From Phytoactinopolyspora alkaliphila (lineage in GTDB: Bacteria > Actinomycetota > Actinomycetes > Jiangellales > Jiangellaceae): 64,000 nucleotides of DNA. Location of the stretch: positions 62,001 through 126,000 of the forward strand of contig NZ_JAAGOB010000013.1 in the NCBI RefSeq assembly GCF_010550695.1, given 5' to 3'. The position numbers and the translations under genes are program-made. Shown here one piece after another: positions 16,926 through 24,904 of this stretch (its first letter is position 1; every line of letters starts with the position of its first letter). The notes beneath the pieces were generated by a model. That model ran no database searches, was not told the origin of the DNA, and worked only from the letters and a program-made list of their open reading frames with translations.

Positions 16926-17927
16926 ATGCAGCCCACGGGAAGGGTGACCATCGGCGACGTCGCGAGGACCGCAAAGGTCTCGGTCGCGACGGTGTCGAAG
17001 GTGATCAACGGCCGGTACGGCGTCGCGCCGGCCACCGAGCTACGGGTCCAAGAGGTCATCAAGCAACTCGGATACGAGTCGTCACTCGTGGCTCGGAGTC
17101 TCCGCAGCCGCCGCACGAACGTCATCGGCATTCTTCTCGCGGAATTCGAGCCGTTCTCCACCGAACTGCTGAAGGGCATCTCTGAGGCCGTGGACGGGAC
17201 CGGCTATGAGCTGATGGCCTACACCGGCGGTCTCGGCCGGCATGATCGGGTGGGCTGGGAGAATCGCTATCTGACCCGCCTGGCAGGCACGCTGATCGAC
17301 GGCGCCGTGCTCGTCACGCCCACCGTGAGCATCGAGCACGAGACGATTCCCGTCGTCGCCGTCGACCCGCACGCCGGACCGTCCGGCACCCCGACCATCG
17401 ACGCGGACAGCCTCGCCGGCGCTACGGCGGCGACTCAGCATCTGATCTCGCTCGGACACACCCGTATCGGCTTCCTCGGCGGCCGCGTCGACCTCGAATC
17501 GGCGAGGCTTCGGGAGCAGGGCTACCGCTCGGCGCTGGAGAAAGCCGGAATCAAGACCGATCCCGCTCTGATGCGGATCGGCGGTTACCGCCCAGACCTG
17601 GCCGATGCCCCCGCCCATGAGTTGCTGTCGATGCCTGATCGCCCGACGGCGATCTTCGCGGCCAACGACCTCTCCGCGATCCGCACCATGGAGATCGCTC
17701 GTGAGCTCGGGCTTCGCGTCCCGGAAGACATTTCAGTGATCGGCTTCGACAACGTGCCGGAGTCGGCGCTGACCGACCCTCCGCTCACCACCGTCGCCCA
17801 GCCCATCCATGAGATGGGGGCGGAAGCCCTGGGCATGGTCATCGATCTGATCAACGGCGAGTCCCGTTCGCCGCACGTCCGGCTGCCGACAAGCCTGATT
17901 ACACGCGCCAGCTGTCGCCCGCTGTGA
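16926..17927 (+). CDS. LacI-family transcriptional regulator of sugar locus B
   Basis: A 333-residue LacI-type regulator. The helix-turn-helix (VTIGDVARTAKVSVATVSKVINGRYGV) is at about residues 7-30, then the ligand domain with IGILLAEFEPFSTELLKGI, GHTRIGFLGGRVDLESARLREQGY, PTAIFAANDLSAIRTMEIA and ISVIGFDNVPESALTDPPLTTV. It faces the locus B operon and probably binds the ATCGAT-type operators between them. ATG 16926 has no clear ribosome site, so translation may be leaderless or weak. The operator sequence differs from that of the locus A repressor, so the two loci should respond to different regulators. Confidence 0.92.
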   Translation: MQPTGRVTIGDVARTAKVSVATVSKVINGRYGVAPATELRVQEVIKQLGYESSLVARSLRSRRTNVIGILLAEFEPFSTELLKGISEAVDGTGYELMAYTGGLGRHDRVGWENRYLTRLAGTLIDGAVLVTPTVSIEHETIPVVAVDPHAGPSGTPTIDADSLAGATAATQHLISLGHTRIGFLGGRVDLESARLREQGYRSALEKAGIKTDPALMRIGGYRPDLADAPAHELLSMPDRPTAIFAANDLSAIRTMEIARELGLRVPEDISVIGFDNVPESALTDPPLTTVAQPIHEMGAEALGMVIDLINGESRSPHVRLPTSLITRASCRPL

Positions 17928-18011
17928 GCGAACAGGACCAGCAGCGCTTGCTCGCTGGCATGATGGTGACTCTCGCCTCAGCTCGAAGCGGAATCGCAAG
18001 GGGAGGAACCT

Positions 18012-19031
18012 GTGCTCGACATCAGCGCACTCACCTGGGCTGTCACCATTGGGTTGATCATCGCGCTGCTGACGGTCGATCTGGCCCTGGCCGCGGCCCG
18101 GCCCCACCGGGTCGGGTTCGCGGAGGCGACCGCCTGGTCGGTGTTCTACATCGCTGTCGCCGTGGGCTTCGGAGTGTGGTTCACCCTCCAACACGGCGGC
18201 CGGTACGGCACGGAGTACTTCGCCGGCTACATCGTCGAGAAAAGCTTGTCGGTGGACAACCTCTTCGTCTTCGTCATCATCATCGCCACCTTCGCCGTGC
18301 CGGAGAAACACCAGCACAAGGTGCTCACCTTCGGCATCGTGCTCGCGCTGATCATGCGTGCGATCTTCATCGCGCTCGGTGCGACGTTGCTGGCGCTGTT
18401 CTCGTTCATGTTCCTGCTGTTCGGCCTGCTGCTCGTGTACACCGCTGTGCAGCTGTTCCGGCACCGCCATGAGGACCCTGACGTCGAGAACAACGTCATG
18501 GTCAAGACTGCCCAGCGGGTCCTGCCGATCACGACGGAGTACGTCGGCGGCAAACTCGTCGCCCGCCTCGGTGGGCGCCGCGTATTCACGCCGCTGTTCG
18601 TCGTCTTGATCGCGATCGGCAGCGTCGACCTGCTCTTCGCCATGGACTCCATCCCGGCGGTGTTCGGTGTCACCGAGGAGCCCTACATCGTCTTCACGGC
18701 CAACGCATTCGCGCTCCTTGGCTTGCGCGCTCTGTTCTTCCTGGTGAAGGGACTTCTCGAACGACTGGTCTACTTGTCGGCCGGACTGGCGCTGATCCTC
18801 GCGTTCATCGGTGTCAAGCTCATCCTGCACTGGGCCCACGTCGATCTGGACGATCGCGTCCCAGAGATCTCCACGCCAGTCAGCCTGATAGTGATCGTTG
18901 CCGTACTCGCGGTCGTCACCGTCGCAAGCCTGATCAAGACCCGGCGCGACCCTTCCGCGAAGGCCCACCCGGGCGCGCTGCGCGCACACTCGGGCCGCAC
19001 AAAGAAGACCGACGACGGCCACACACCCTGA
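18012..19031 (+). CDS. TerC-family integral membrane protein
   Basis: A 339-residue TerC/Alx-type protein with about nine membrane segments and the two signature stretches SLSVDNLFVFVIII and AMDSIPAVFGVT, whose Asp residues are thought to handle metal ions (manganese in Alx and its relatives). The C-terminal 40 residues are basic and cytoplasmic. GTG 18012 has GGGGAGG at 17999-18005. It stands alone, three bases from the convergent DUF1801 gene, with no other tellurium-resistance genes nearby. A yybP-ykoY riboswitch was looked for in the 84-base leader and not seen. Confidence 0.92.
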   Translation: MLDISALTWAVTIGLIIALLTVDLALAAARPHRVGFAEATAWSVFYIAVAVGFGVWFTLQHGGRYGTEYFAGYIVEKSLSVDNLFVFVIIIATFAVPEKHQHKVLTFGIVLALIMRAIFIALGATLLALFSFMFLLFGLLLVYTAVQLFRHRHEDPDVENNVMVKTAQRVLPITTEYVGGKLVARLGGRRVFTPLFVVLIAIGSVDLLFAMDSIPAVFGVTEEPYIVFTANAFALLGLRALFFLVKGLLERLVYLSAGLALILAFIGVKLILHWAHVDLDDRVPEISTPVSLIVIVAVLAVVTVASLIKTRRDPSAKAHPGALRAHSGRTKKTDDGHTP

Positions 19032-19033
19032 CG

Positions 19034-19462
19034 TCACATCCTCTGGCCCGGCAGATTGCTGGCCTGCTCGATCCAGGACCGGAGCTGATCCTCGTCGAGC
19101 TCGTCGTCCTCGTGGATGTCGAGGTAGCGCACCTCGTCGTGCTTGGACGCCTTCGGTGGCATGGGATCGAGCGACGCCCCTCTGAGGAACTGCAGTTGCA
19201 CGTAGTTCGTGTAGCAACGGAACGACAGATGCCCGTCCTCACCGTTGAGACCGTAGAACGGCTGGTTCCACTTCACGGCCTTGTGACCATCGGAGACCGT
19301 GCGCACGATGAGGTCGTCGAGGCGTTTCCCGACGTCGCGTTTCCATCCCGGCATGGCAGCGATGTAGTCCTGCACTGGCCCGTTCCCCTCGCCCTTGGGG
19401 ATCTGCGGATTGCCGCCCGAGAGCAGCTTCGGCCCTGCGTCGTTCTTCTTGCGATCGGTCAT
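19034..19462 (-). CDS. DUF1801 domain protein
   Basis: A 142-residue soluble protein of the DUF1801 family (YdhG-like fold, related to frataxin-like and YjbR proteins). Characteristic parts are PVQDYIAAMPGWKRDVGKRLDDLI near residue 30 and HKAVKWNQPFYGL near 60. The C-terminus matches the usual ending with an Asp/Glu-rich stretch (DIHEDDELDEDQLRSWI). The molecular function of the family is unsettled. ATG 19462 is chosen because AGGA lies upstream; earlier in-frame starts have none. Confidence 0.85.
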   Translation of the reverse strand: MTDRKKNDAGPKLLSGGNPQIPKGEGNGPVQDYIAAMPGWKRDVGKRLDDLIVRTVSDGHKAVKWNQPFYGLNGEDGHLSFRCYTNYVQLQFLRGASLDPMPPKASKHDEVRYLDIHEDDELDEDQLRSWIEQASNLPGQRM

Positions 19463-19653
19463 GGCATGACATCCTGGATGCGGTCCGTGACAGCCGGCGA
19501 GCTGATTCGCGAGCGCGGCGACGTGAAATTGTAGCCCGACGTGATCCCGGCTCGGCACGCGCCGACTCGCGCGGACAGCGCGGGGCCTACTCGTACGCAC
19601 TGAGCCTCGTGCAGGCAGAAAGGTCGTGGCTCGCGACGCGAGCTCAGGTACCG

Positions 19654-20280
19654 GTGACGGACAGAATCGATTTCAAGCGGCAGCTCGACGCGTACCGCGC
19701 GAAGAAGGGGCAGACCCGGATCGTGGATGTGCCCGATCTGCAGTACCTCATGATCGACGGGCATGGCGACCCCAACTCGTCTCCGGCCTTCTCCGACGCT
19801 GCACAGGCGCTCTACCCCCTGGCGTACACGCTGAAGTTCGCCAGCAAGCGAGTCCTTGGGCGCGACTACGTCGTCATGCCCCTGGAGGGCTTGTGGTGGG
19901 CCGACGACATGGAGGCGTTCACGACGTCACGTGACAAGTCCCAGTGGGACTGGACGCTAATGATCATGATCCCCGACTGGATCGACCAAAACATGTTCGC
20001 CGGCGCCGTCGAGCAGGTCGAGGCCAAGGATGGCCCACGGCGCCTCCACGAGGTCCGACTGGACTCCCTGTCCGAGGGCCGCTGTGTGCAGACCCTGCAT
20101 GTCGGCTCCTACGACGACGAGGCCGAGGTGCTGGCGCGGATACACCGCGAGTTCATCCCGGACAACGGGCTGCGGATGGTCGGCAAGCATCATGAGATCT
20201 ACCTCAGCGACTCCCGCAAGGTGGCGCCCGAGAAGCTGCGCACCATCCTCAGGCAGCCAGTCACCGCGTCAGCCTTGTGA
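19654..20280 (+). CDS. GyrI-like small-molecule-binding domain protein
   Basis: A 208-residue stand-alone GyrI-like (AraC/GyrI effector-binding fold) protein. It begins with the family's usual phrase RIDFKRQLDAYRAKKGQTRIVDVPDLQYLMIDGHGDPN and contains MPLEGLWWAD, WDWTLMIMIPDWI and VQTLHVGSYDDEAEVLARIHREF. Such proteins bind hydrophobic or cationic ligands and may act as toxin-sequestering or hydrolytic proteins. GTG 19654 matches the usual N-terminus better than GTG 19609, although neither has a strong ribosome site. It is flanked by the DUF1801 gene (divergent) and the serine hydrolase (convergent). Confidence 0.88.
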   Translation: MTDRIDFKRQLDAYRAKKGQTRIVDVPDLQYLMIDGHGDPNSSPAFSDAAQALYPLAYTLKFASKRVLGRDYVVMPLEGLWWADDMEAFTTSRDKSQWDWTLMIMIPDWIDQNMFAGAVEQVEAKDGPRRLHEVRLDSLSEGRCVQTLHVGSYDDEAEVLARIHREFIPDNGLRMVGKHHEIYLSDSRKVAPEKLRTILRQPVTASAL

Positions 20281-20333
20281 ACCGGCGGAGGATCCGGTCG
20301 AGTGGGCCGGGCGAGGTGCGCGCCGCATTTCGA

Positions 20334-21389
20334 TCATCGGACGTGAGCCACGAGCCGCAACAGGAGGCGGTGGGCCAGGCTGCGGGGGCGCATCTGGTTG
20401 ACGGTTGCGGCCACGTAGACGTCCCGTTCCGGGAGGTAATAGAGCACGTTCCCGAACGCGCCAGAGTGACCGATCATCGCCGGGAAAGGTGTGAACGGCG
20501 ACTGCCAGCGGGGCAATTTGAACCGCATGATACCGATGCCGTAGTCCATGGCGTCGAGGCGGGAGAAGATCGGGTTCCAGTGCGCGGTCATCTCGGTCAG
20601 GTACTGCGCAGGGAACAACTCACCCGTGATGAAGGCACGAAGAAGTCGCACCTGGTCGGCCGAGGTCGACACCACGGCGCCATCCGGAGGGAACGAAGCG
20701 ATTGCCTTCGGGACGTGCACAGGGGTGGGGCCGTGCAGGACCGGTGCGGCCTCGCCGTAGCGACTCAGCGTCTGCGGTGTGAACAGCCACGTGTGGCGCA
20801 GTCCGAGTTTGTCGATAATCCGGCTGCGGATGGCGTCGTCGTAACTGCCTGATGTGGCGACCTCGACGATGCGTCCGAGCAGTTGGTAGTTGGTGTCGCC
20901 GTACTGCGCCTTACCTGGTGTCGACGGGGCGAACCGGCTAGGCACGGCCCGTGCCATCTCGATGAAATCCTCGAAGGTCCACGCGGCGTCGGTGCGGAGC
21001 ATGTCATCGAGGAAGGTGGTGCCGTCGGGGCGCTTCTGCTCGAAGTAGTCCGGTATCCCTGAGGTCTGCGCCAGCAGCTCGCGCACGGTGATCGCCGGAC
21101 CGTAGTCGTGGCCGTTGTGCACGTTCAACCCGCTCATGGTGTCCTCACCGAGCAGCTCGGCGACGCGCGTGTCGAGTGTCAGGACGTTCTCCTCGCGAAG
21201 CTGCATGATCATCGCGGTGGTGTACAGCTTGGTGATGCTGGCGACGAAGTACGGCTGGCCGGTGTCGCCGTATCCCCAGGAGAATCCGGTGGACGGTTGC
21301 TCGATCGCCACGCTCATCGACGAGACCTTCGGCTTCGCGGCGTAGCGGGCGGCGACTCGATCGAGCTTGGCCGAGATGGGCAGACTCAT
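20334..21389 (-). CDS. Serine hydrolase, beta-lactamase/D-aminopeptidase fold
   Basis: A 351-residue protein with SITKL placing the nucleophile Ser51 and Lys54, YGDTNYQLLG in the position of the Tyr-x-Asn motif (here Tyr-Gly-Asp), and GHSGAFGN in the place of the third motif. No signal peptide is seen, so it is probably intracellular: an esterase, or a beta-lactamase-like hydrolase of small esters or amides. It overlaps the upstream PadR gene by four bases, so it is co-transcribed with and probably controlled by that repressor. Confidence 0.9.
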   Translation of the reverse strand: MSLPISAKLDRVAARYAAKPKVSSMSVAIEQPSTGFSWGYGDTGQPYFVASITKLYTTAMIMQLREENVLTLDTRVAELLGEDTMSGLNVHNGHDYGPAITVRELLAQTSGIPDYFEQKRPDGTTFLDDMLRTDAAWTFEDFIEMARAVPSRFAPSTPGKAQYGDTNYQLLGRIVEVATSGSYDDAIRSRIIDKLGLRHTWLFTPQTLSRYGEAAPVLHGPTPVHVPKAIASFPPDGAVVSTSADQVRLLRAFITGELFPAQYLTEMTAHWNPIFSRLDAMDYGIGIMRFKLPRWQSPFTPFPAMIGHSGAFGNVLYYLPERDVYVAATVNQMRPRSLAHRLLLRLVAHVR

Positions 21390-21916
21390 GGCGTGATCCG
21401 TTCGAGTTGTCGTTGTGTTGAGGCCAACCAGTCGAGCTCAGCCCTGGCATGGGCGATGCCGTTGGCGAGCGTCGCCGAACGGAGTACCTGGCCGGCCTCG
21501 GTAGCGTTCGCCGGAACGGCGATCGCCTCCAGCGCCGCCAGTTGTTCGGCTACTTCCTGCCGGCGGGTGTCCACCAGCTTCTGGATGCGGTCCGCCGGCA
21601 ACCTGTCCGCGAAGAACAGCCGCGCCAGGAACGGCTCGCGGATCGGCGGTGTCTGCAACGGTGAGGCGAGCCATGTGTCCAGTTCGGCCAAGCCGCGGTC
21701 GGTCGCGCTGTGCAGATGCAGGTTGGGCCGATCCTCCTGCACCACAGTGCGGCGGGACGCCAGGCCGTCGTCCACCAGAGTACTGAGCGTGCGGTACACC
21801 TGCGACTGATCCGCCGTCCAGAAGTGCCCGACGCTCTCGTCGATGACCTTCTTCAGCTCATAGCCGCTCATCGGCTGAATGGACAGGAGCCCGAGGATCG
21901 CGTGCCGTAAGGACAT
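21386..21916 (-). CDS. PadR-family transcriptional repressor
   Basis: A 176-residue regulator with the PadR winged helix at about residues 1-80 (LRHAILGLLSIQPMSGYELKKVIDESVGHFW, then QVYRTLSTLVDDGLA) and a C-terminal dimerisation coiled region (residues about 95-175, LADRIQKLVDTRRQEVAEQLAALEAI-like). It would repress its own operon with the serine hydrolase through the long palindrome immediately upstream, and release it on binding a phenolic acid or other lipophilic compound. ATG 21916 is chosen as it starts the conserved MSLRHAILGLL block. Confidence 0.92.
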   Translation of the reverse strand: MSLRHAILGLLSIQPMSGYELKKVIDESVGHFWTADQSQVYRTLSTLVDDGLASRRTVVQEDRPNLHLHSATDRGLAELDTWLASPLQTPPIREPFLARLFFADRLPADRIQKLVDTRRQEVAEQLAALEAIAVPANATEAGQVLRSATLANGIAHARAELDWLASTQRQLERITP

Positions 21917-21923
21917 GGATAGA

Positions 21924-21965
21924 TGATAGCGCACATATGTGTATTGACATATATGTGCGCTATCA
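21924..21965 (-). promoter_or_regulatory. PadR operator
   Basis: The 15-bp arm TGATAGCGCACATAT (21924-21938) and its exact complement (21951-21965) are separated by 12 bp. The site contains the ATGT/ACAT half-sites usual for PadR-family boxes and ends eight bases upstream of the PadR start codon. Confidence 0.8.
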
Positions 21966-21999
21966 CTCGATGGGGCTCGGTGCCGTTACATTGCCTGCG

Positions 22000-24153
22000 T
22001 CACGTGCTCGTGAGGATGACGAGCTGCTGGGTAGCCCGGGTCATGGCGACGTAGCGGTCGACGGCTCCCTCGTGGCCAGTGCCGAATGCTTCCGGGTCGA
22101 TGAGGATCACCAGGTCGAACTCGAGCCCCTTCGAGTGTTCCGGGGCCAGGGAGCGCACGCGCGGTGACGGCTCGAACGTGCCGGATTCGATGTCAGCAGT
22201 GCCGATGACGCAGGCTGTGCCTTCGGCGTGCGTGGCAAGCCAGGTGTCGAGGATCGATCCCAGATCCGACGTCGAGCCGTGGACGACGGGGACGTCGCTG
22301 CTGCGGATGGAGGTTGGCACGTTGGCGTTCGGGAGCACCGCCCGGATGACGGGCTCGGCTTCCGCCATGACCTCCTCCGGCGTCCGGTAGTTGATATTCA
22401 ACGAGGCCAGGTTGACCCGGTCGAGCCCGATCCGCGTGAGCCGTTCCTGCCACAACTCCGTGAACCCGTGCCTGGCCTGGGCCCGGTCACCGACGATGGT
22501 GAAGCTACGGGACGGGCAGCGCAGCAGCAGCATCTGCCATTCGGCATCGGTCAGCTCCTGGGCCTCGTCCACGACGATGTGCGCGAAGGGGCCGGCGAGC
22601 TGGTCGGAGACATCCTCGGGCAGGGCGCCCTCGTCGACGAGAGCGTCGCGGATGCCCTCCTGGCTCAACTGGGCGATCATGCCGTCTTCGTCGTCGACCT
22701 GCAGGAGCGCGTCGACGACCCGGTCCATCTGCTCTCGTTCGGCGTCGGCCGCCCTCTTCTGCCGTCGCTTCCGGCGTGAGGCCTCCGGGTCACCAAGCCG
22801 TTGCCGGGCGGCGTCCAGCAGTGGGAGATCCGACACCGTCCAGGCGTTGGGATCCTCGCGTCGTAGCTTCCCCACCTCGTCGGGGGTGAGCCAGGGAGCG
22901 CACATGCGCAGGTAGGCGGGCACCGACCACAGGTCTCCCACGATGTCTGCTGCTTCGAGCAACGGCCATGCCCTGCTGAAGACCCTGGTCAGTTCCCTGT
23001 TCTGCACGAGCGAGCGGCGCAGCAGGTGGGCCGGCACATCCTCGCCGTCGTGCTTGTCGATCAGGATGGCCAGCAACTCCTCCCAGACCTGGTCACGAGC
23101 CTCGTTGTGCGCAGTGCCCGGGTCCGGAGCCTCGAACGCCTCGGCCCAGTCGGCGGCACTGAGCGAGATGTCGGACCAGTGAGTCTGGACGGTCATCCCC
23201 GTGGTGGGCGGTTCCTCGTACAGCCTGACCGCAGGCTCGATCACCTTCACCATGGCCGCGGAGGACTTCAGACGCGCCACGTCCGGGTCTGTCTCGGTCC
23301 TCGCGGAGGCTCCTTCGGAGACGAGATCGCGCAGCGTGCAGGTCCGCACGCCTTCCTCACCGAGGCTGGGAAGGATGTCGGCGACGTAGGCCAGATAGGC
23401 CTGGTGTGGACCGACGAACAGCACGCCACCCCTGCCGTCACGAAGGCGAGGGTCGGAGTAGAGCAGATAGGCAGCGCGGTGCAGAGCGACGACCGTCTTC
23501 CCCGTGCCCGGACCGCCGTCGACGACGAGAGCACCGCGCGAACTCGCACGGATGATCGCGTCCTGATCGGCTTGGATGGTGCCGAGCACATCTCGCATCC
23601 GGGGCGACCGGCTGCTGCCGAGACTGGCGATGAACGCGGACTGGTCGTCTAGCGCGGCGTGGCCTTCCAGCCCGTCAGCGGCGAAGACCTCCTCCCAGTA
23701 GTCGCTGATCCGGCCGCGGGTCCAGCGGTACCTGCGGCGGCTTATCAGACCCATCGGATTGGCATGCGTGGCGGCGAAGAACGGCTCGGCCGCCGGGGCG
23801 CGCCAGTCGACCAGCAGCCGACGACCCTCGCTGTCGGTCAGGCCGAGCCGCCCGATGTAGACCGGCTCGGGATCGTCTGCGCTGACCATGCGTCCCAGGC
23901 ACAGATCCAGGCCGAAGCGTCGCAAGAGGTGCAGGCGGGCGGTCAGCCGGTGGACCTCCAGGTCTCGGTCCATCGCCGCCTGGCCCGTGCCGCCAGGGGC
24001 CTTCCGCTGGACGTCGAGGCGGTCGGCGAGGTCGGCGATCTGTTGCCGGAGCCTGTCCGCGACGGCGGCGAAATGCTGCTCGTCGGCGGCGATCAGGGCC
24101 GGGTCGCCCTTGGCGGAGAGATGTTCAGGCAGGTTGAACGCACTAGTGGTCAT
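22000..24153 (-). CDS. helR: HelR-type RNA polymerase-associated helicase (rifamycin protection)
   Basis: A 717-residue UvrD-like superfamily 1 ATPase of the HelD/HelR family. The N-terminal coiled-coil arm is at about residues 10-70. Walker A is GGPGTGKT at about 210, the DEAQELTD motif (Walker B) is in the middle, and conserved motifs VGDRAQARHGF, NLASLNINYRTPEE and HSKGLEFDLVILIDPE lie in the C-terminal third. HelD proteins load onto RNA polymerase and recycle stalled complexes; HelR homologues displace rifamycins. The rifamycin-associated element at 24221-24249 upstream supports the HelR assignment over general HelD. ATG 24153 starts the conserved part; further upstream the frame runs through the element. 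Confidence 0.85.
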   Translation of the reverse strand: MTTSAFNLPEHLSAKGDPALIAADEQHFAAVADRLRQQIADLADRLDVQRKAPGGTGQAAMDRDLEVHRLTARLHLLRRFGLDLCLGRMVSADDPEPVYIGRLGLTDSEGRRLLVDWRAPAAEPFFAATHANPMGLISRRRYRWTRGRISDYWEEVFAADGLEGHAALDDQSAFIASLGSSRSPRMRDVLGTIQADQDAIIRASSRGALVVDGGPGTGKTVVALHRAAYLLYSDPRLRDGRGGVLFVGPHQAYLAYVADILPSLGEEGVRTCTLRDLVSEGASARTETDPDVARLKSSAAMVKVIEPAVRLYEEPPTTGMTVQTHWSDISLSAADWAEAFEAPDPGTAHNEARDQVWEELLAILIDKHDGEDVPAHLLRRSLVQNRELTRVFSRAWPLLEAADIVGDLWSVPAYLRMCAPWLTPDEVGKLRREDPNAWTVSDLPLLDAARQRLGDPEASRRKRRQKRAADAEREQMDRVVDALLQVDDEDGMIAQLSQEGIRDALVDEGALPEDVSDQLAGPFAHIVVDEAQELTDAEWQMLLLRCPSRSFTIVGDRAQARHGFTELWQERLTRIGLDRVNLASLNINYRTPEEVMAEAEPVIRAVLPNANVPTSIRSSDVPVVHGSTSDLGSILDTWLATHAEGTACVIGTADIESGTFEPSPRVRSLAPEHSKGLEFDLVILIDPEAFGTGHEGAVDRYVAMTRATQQLVILTST

Positions 24154-24220
24154 GGGGTTCACGTCGTCAGCTCCGATATCGAGGCAGTGGCTTCGAGGCC
24201 GGAGACTGATTCTGCACCCC

Positions 24221-24249
24221 ACCCGGGGTCTTGCGGCAAGGCCCCGGGT
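24221..24249 (-). promoter_or_regulatory. Rifamycin-associated element (RAE)-like inverted repeat
   Basis: ACCCGGGG, T, CTTG, CGG, CAAG, G, CCCCGGGT form an inverted repeat with one mismatched pair, 68 bp before the helR start. Its core closely matches the published rifamycin-associated element (GGGGCTTGCGGCAAG type), which drives induction of rifamycin-resistance genes in actinomycetes. Confidence 0.8.
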
Positions 24250-24281
24250 GCGCTATAGCTTAAGAGTGGGAGGAACGGCTA

Positions 24282-24899
24282 TCAGCGTGTGCGGTCGTAG
24301 ACCATAGCCATCTCACCCAGCTCCCCGGTCTCCTGGTGTGTGAGCTTCCACGTCGAAGGCGGCAGGCCGTCGTCGAACAGTTGCTGTCCGCCTCCGGTGA
24401 TCTCGGGACTGATCATGAGATACAGCCGGTCGAGCAGGTCGGCGGCGAGTACCGCCTTGATGATGCTGGCGCTGCTGTTGACGAGTATGTCGCCCTCGCC
24501 GGTTGCCTTGAGCTCGTTGACGACGTCCGCGGTGGGGGCGTTCACCACACGGGTGCGTTCCCACGGCGCCTCGGTCAGGGTGGTCGAGAGGACCACCTTC
24601 TCGGTGTCGACCAGCCACGTGGCGTATCCCCGATCACGTGGATCGGCATTCTTGTCGTCGGCGACTGACGGCCAGAATCCGAGGAATCCTTCGGCGTTGA
24701 GCCGGCCGAGCAGCGCCGTGGTCGCGTTCTGCCAGATGCGGGAGAGGTGGTCGCGCGCGACCTCGGTGACGGCGTACGGGACGATGGCGCCCAAATCGCC
24801 CGGTCCGCCGGGACCGTTGTAACGCCCGTCGAGGGTGAGATTGATGTTGGCGGTCACCCTGCGGCTGGTCGAGCTGGTCGAGCTGGTCGAGCTGGTCAT
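24282..24899 (-). CDS. Dihydrofolate reductase-like (RibD C-terminal fold) protein
   Basis: A 205-residue protein of the DHFR/RibD family (YwjB/YyaP type): RRVTANINLTLDGRYNGPGG at the start, then TALLGRLNAEGFLGFW, KVVLSTTLTEAPWERTRVV, a glycine-rich DILVNSSASIIKAVLAADLLDRL and EITGGGQQLFDDG. It is expected to be an NADPH-dependent reductase of unknown substrate. The N-terminus contains a run of Ser-Ser-Thr triplets encoded by four tandem 9-bp units. ATG 24899 has GGAAGGGA at better spacing than ATG 24908, which overlaps the upstream gene. It forms an operon with the ArsR-AHSA1 gene. Confidence 0.88.
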   Translation of the reverse strand: MTSSTSSTSSTSRRVTANINLTLDGRYNGPGGPGDLGAIVPYAVTEVARDHLSRIWQNATTALLGRLNAEGFLGFWPSVADDKNADPRDRGYATWLVDTEKVVLSTTLTEAPWERTRVVNAPTADVVNELKATGEGDILVNSSASIIKAVLAADLLDRLYLMISPEITGGGQQLFDDGLPPSTWKLTHQETGELGEMAMVYDRTR

Positions 24900-24904
24900 G
24901 ATGG

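Noticed and set aside
17928-18011. yybP-ykoY type manganese riboswitch before the TerC gene
   Set aside because: The 84-base leader is too short and lacks the conserved loop sequences.
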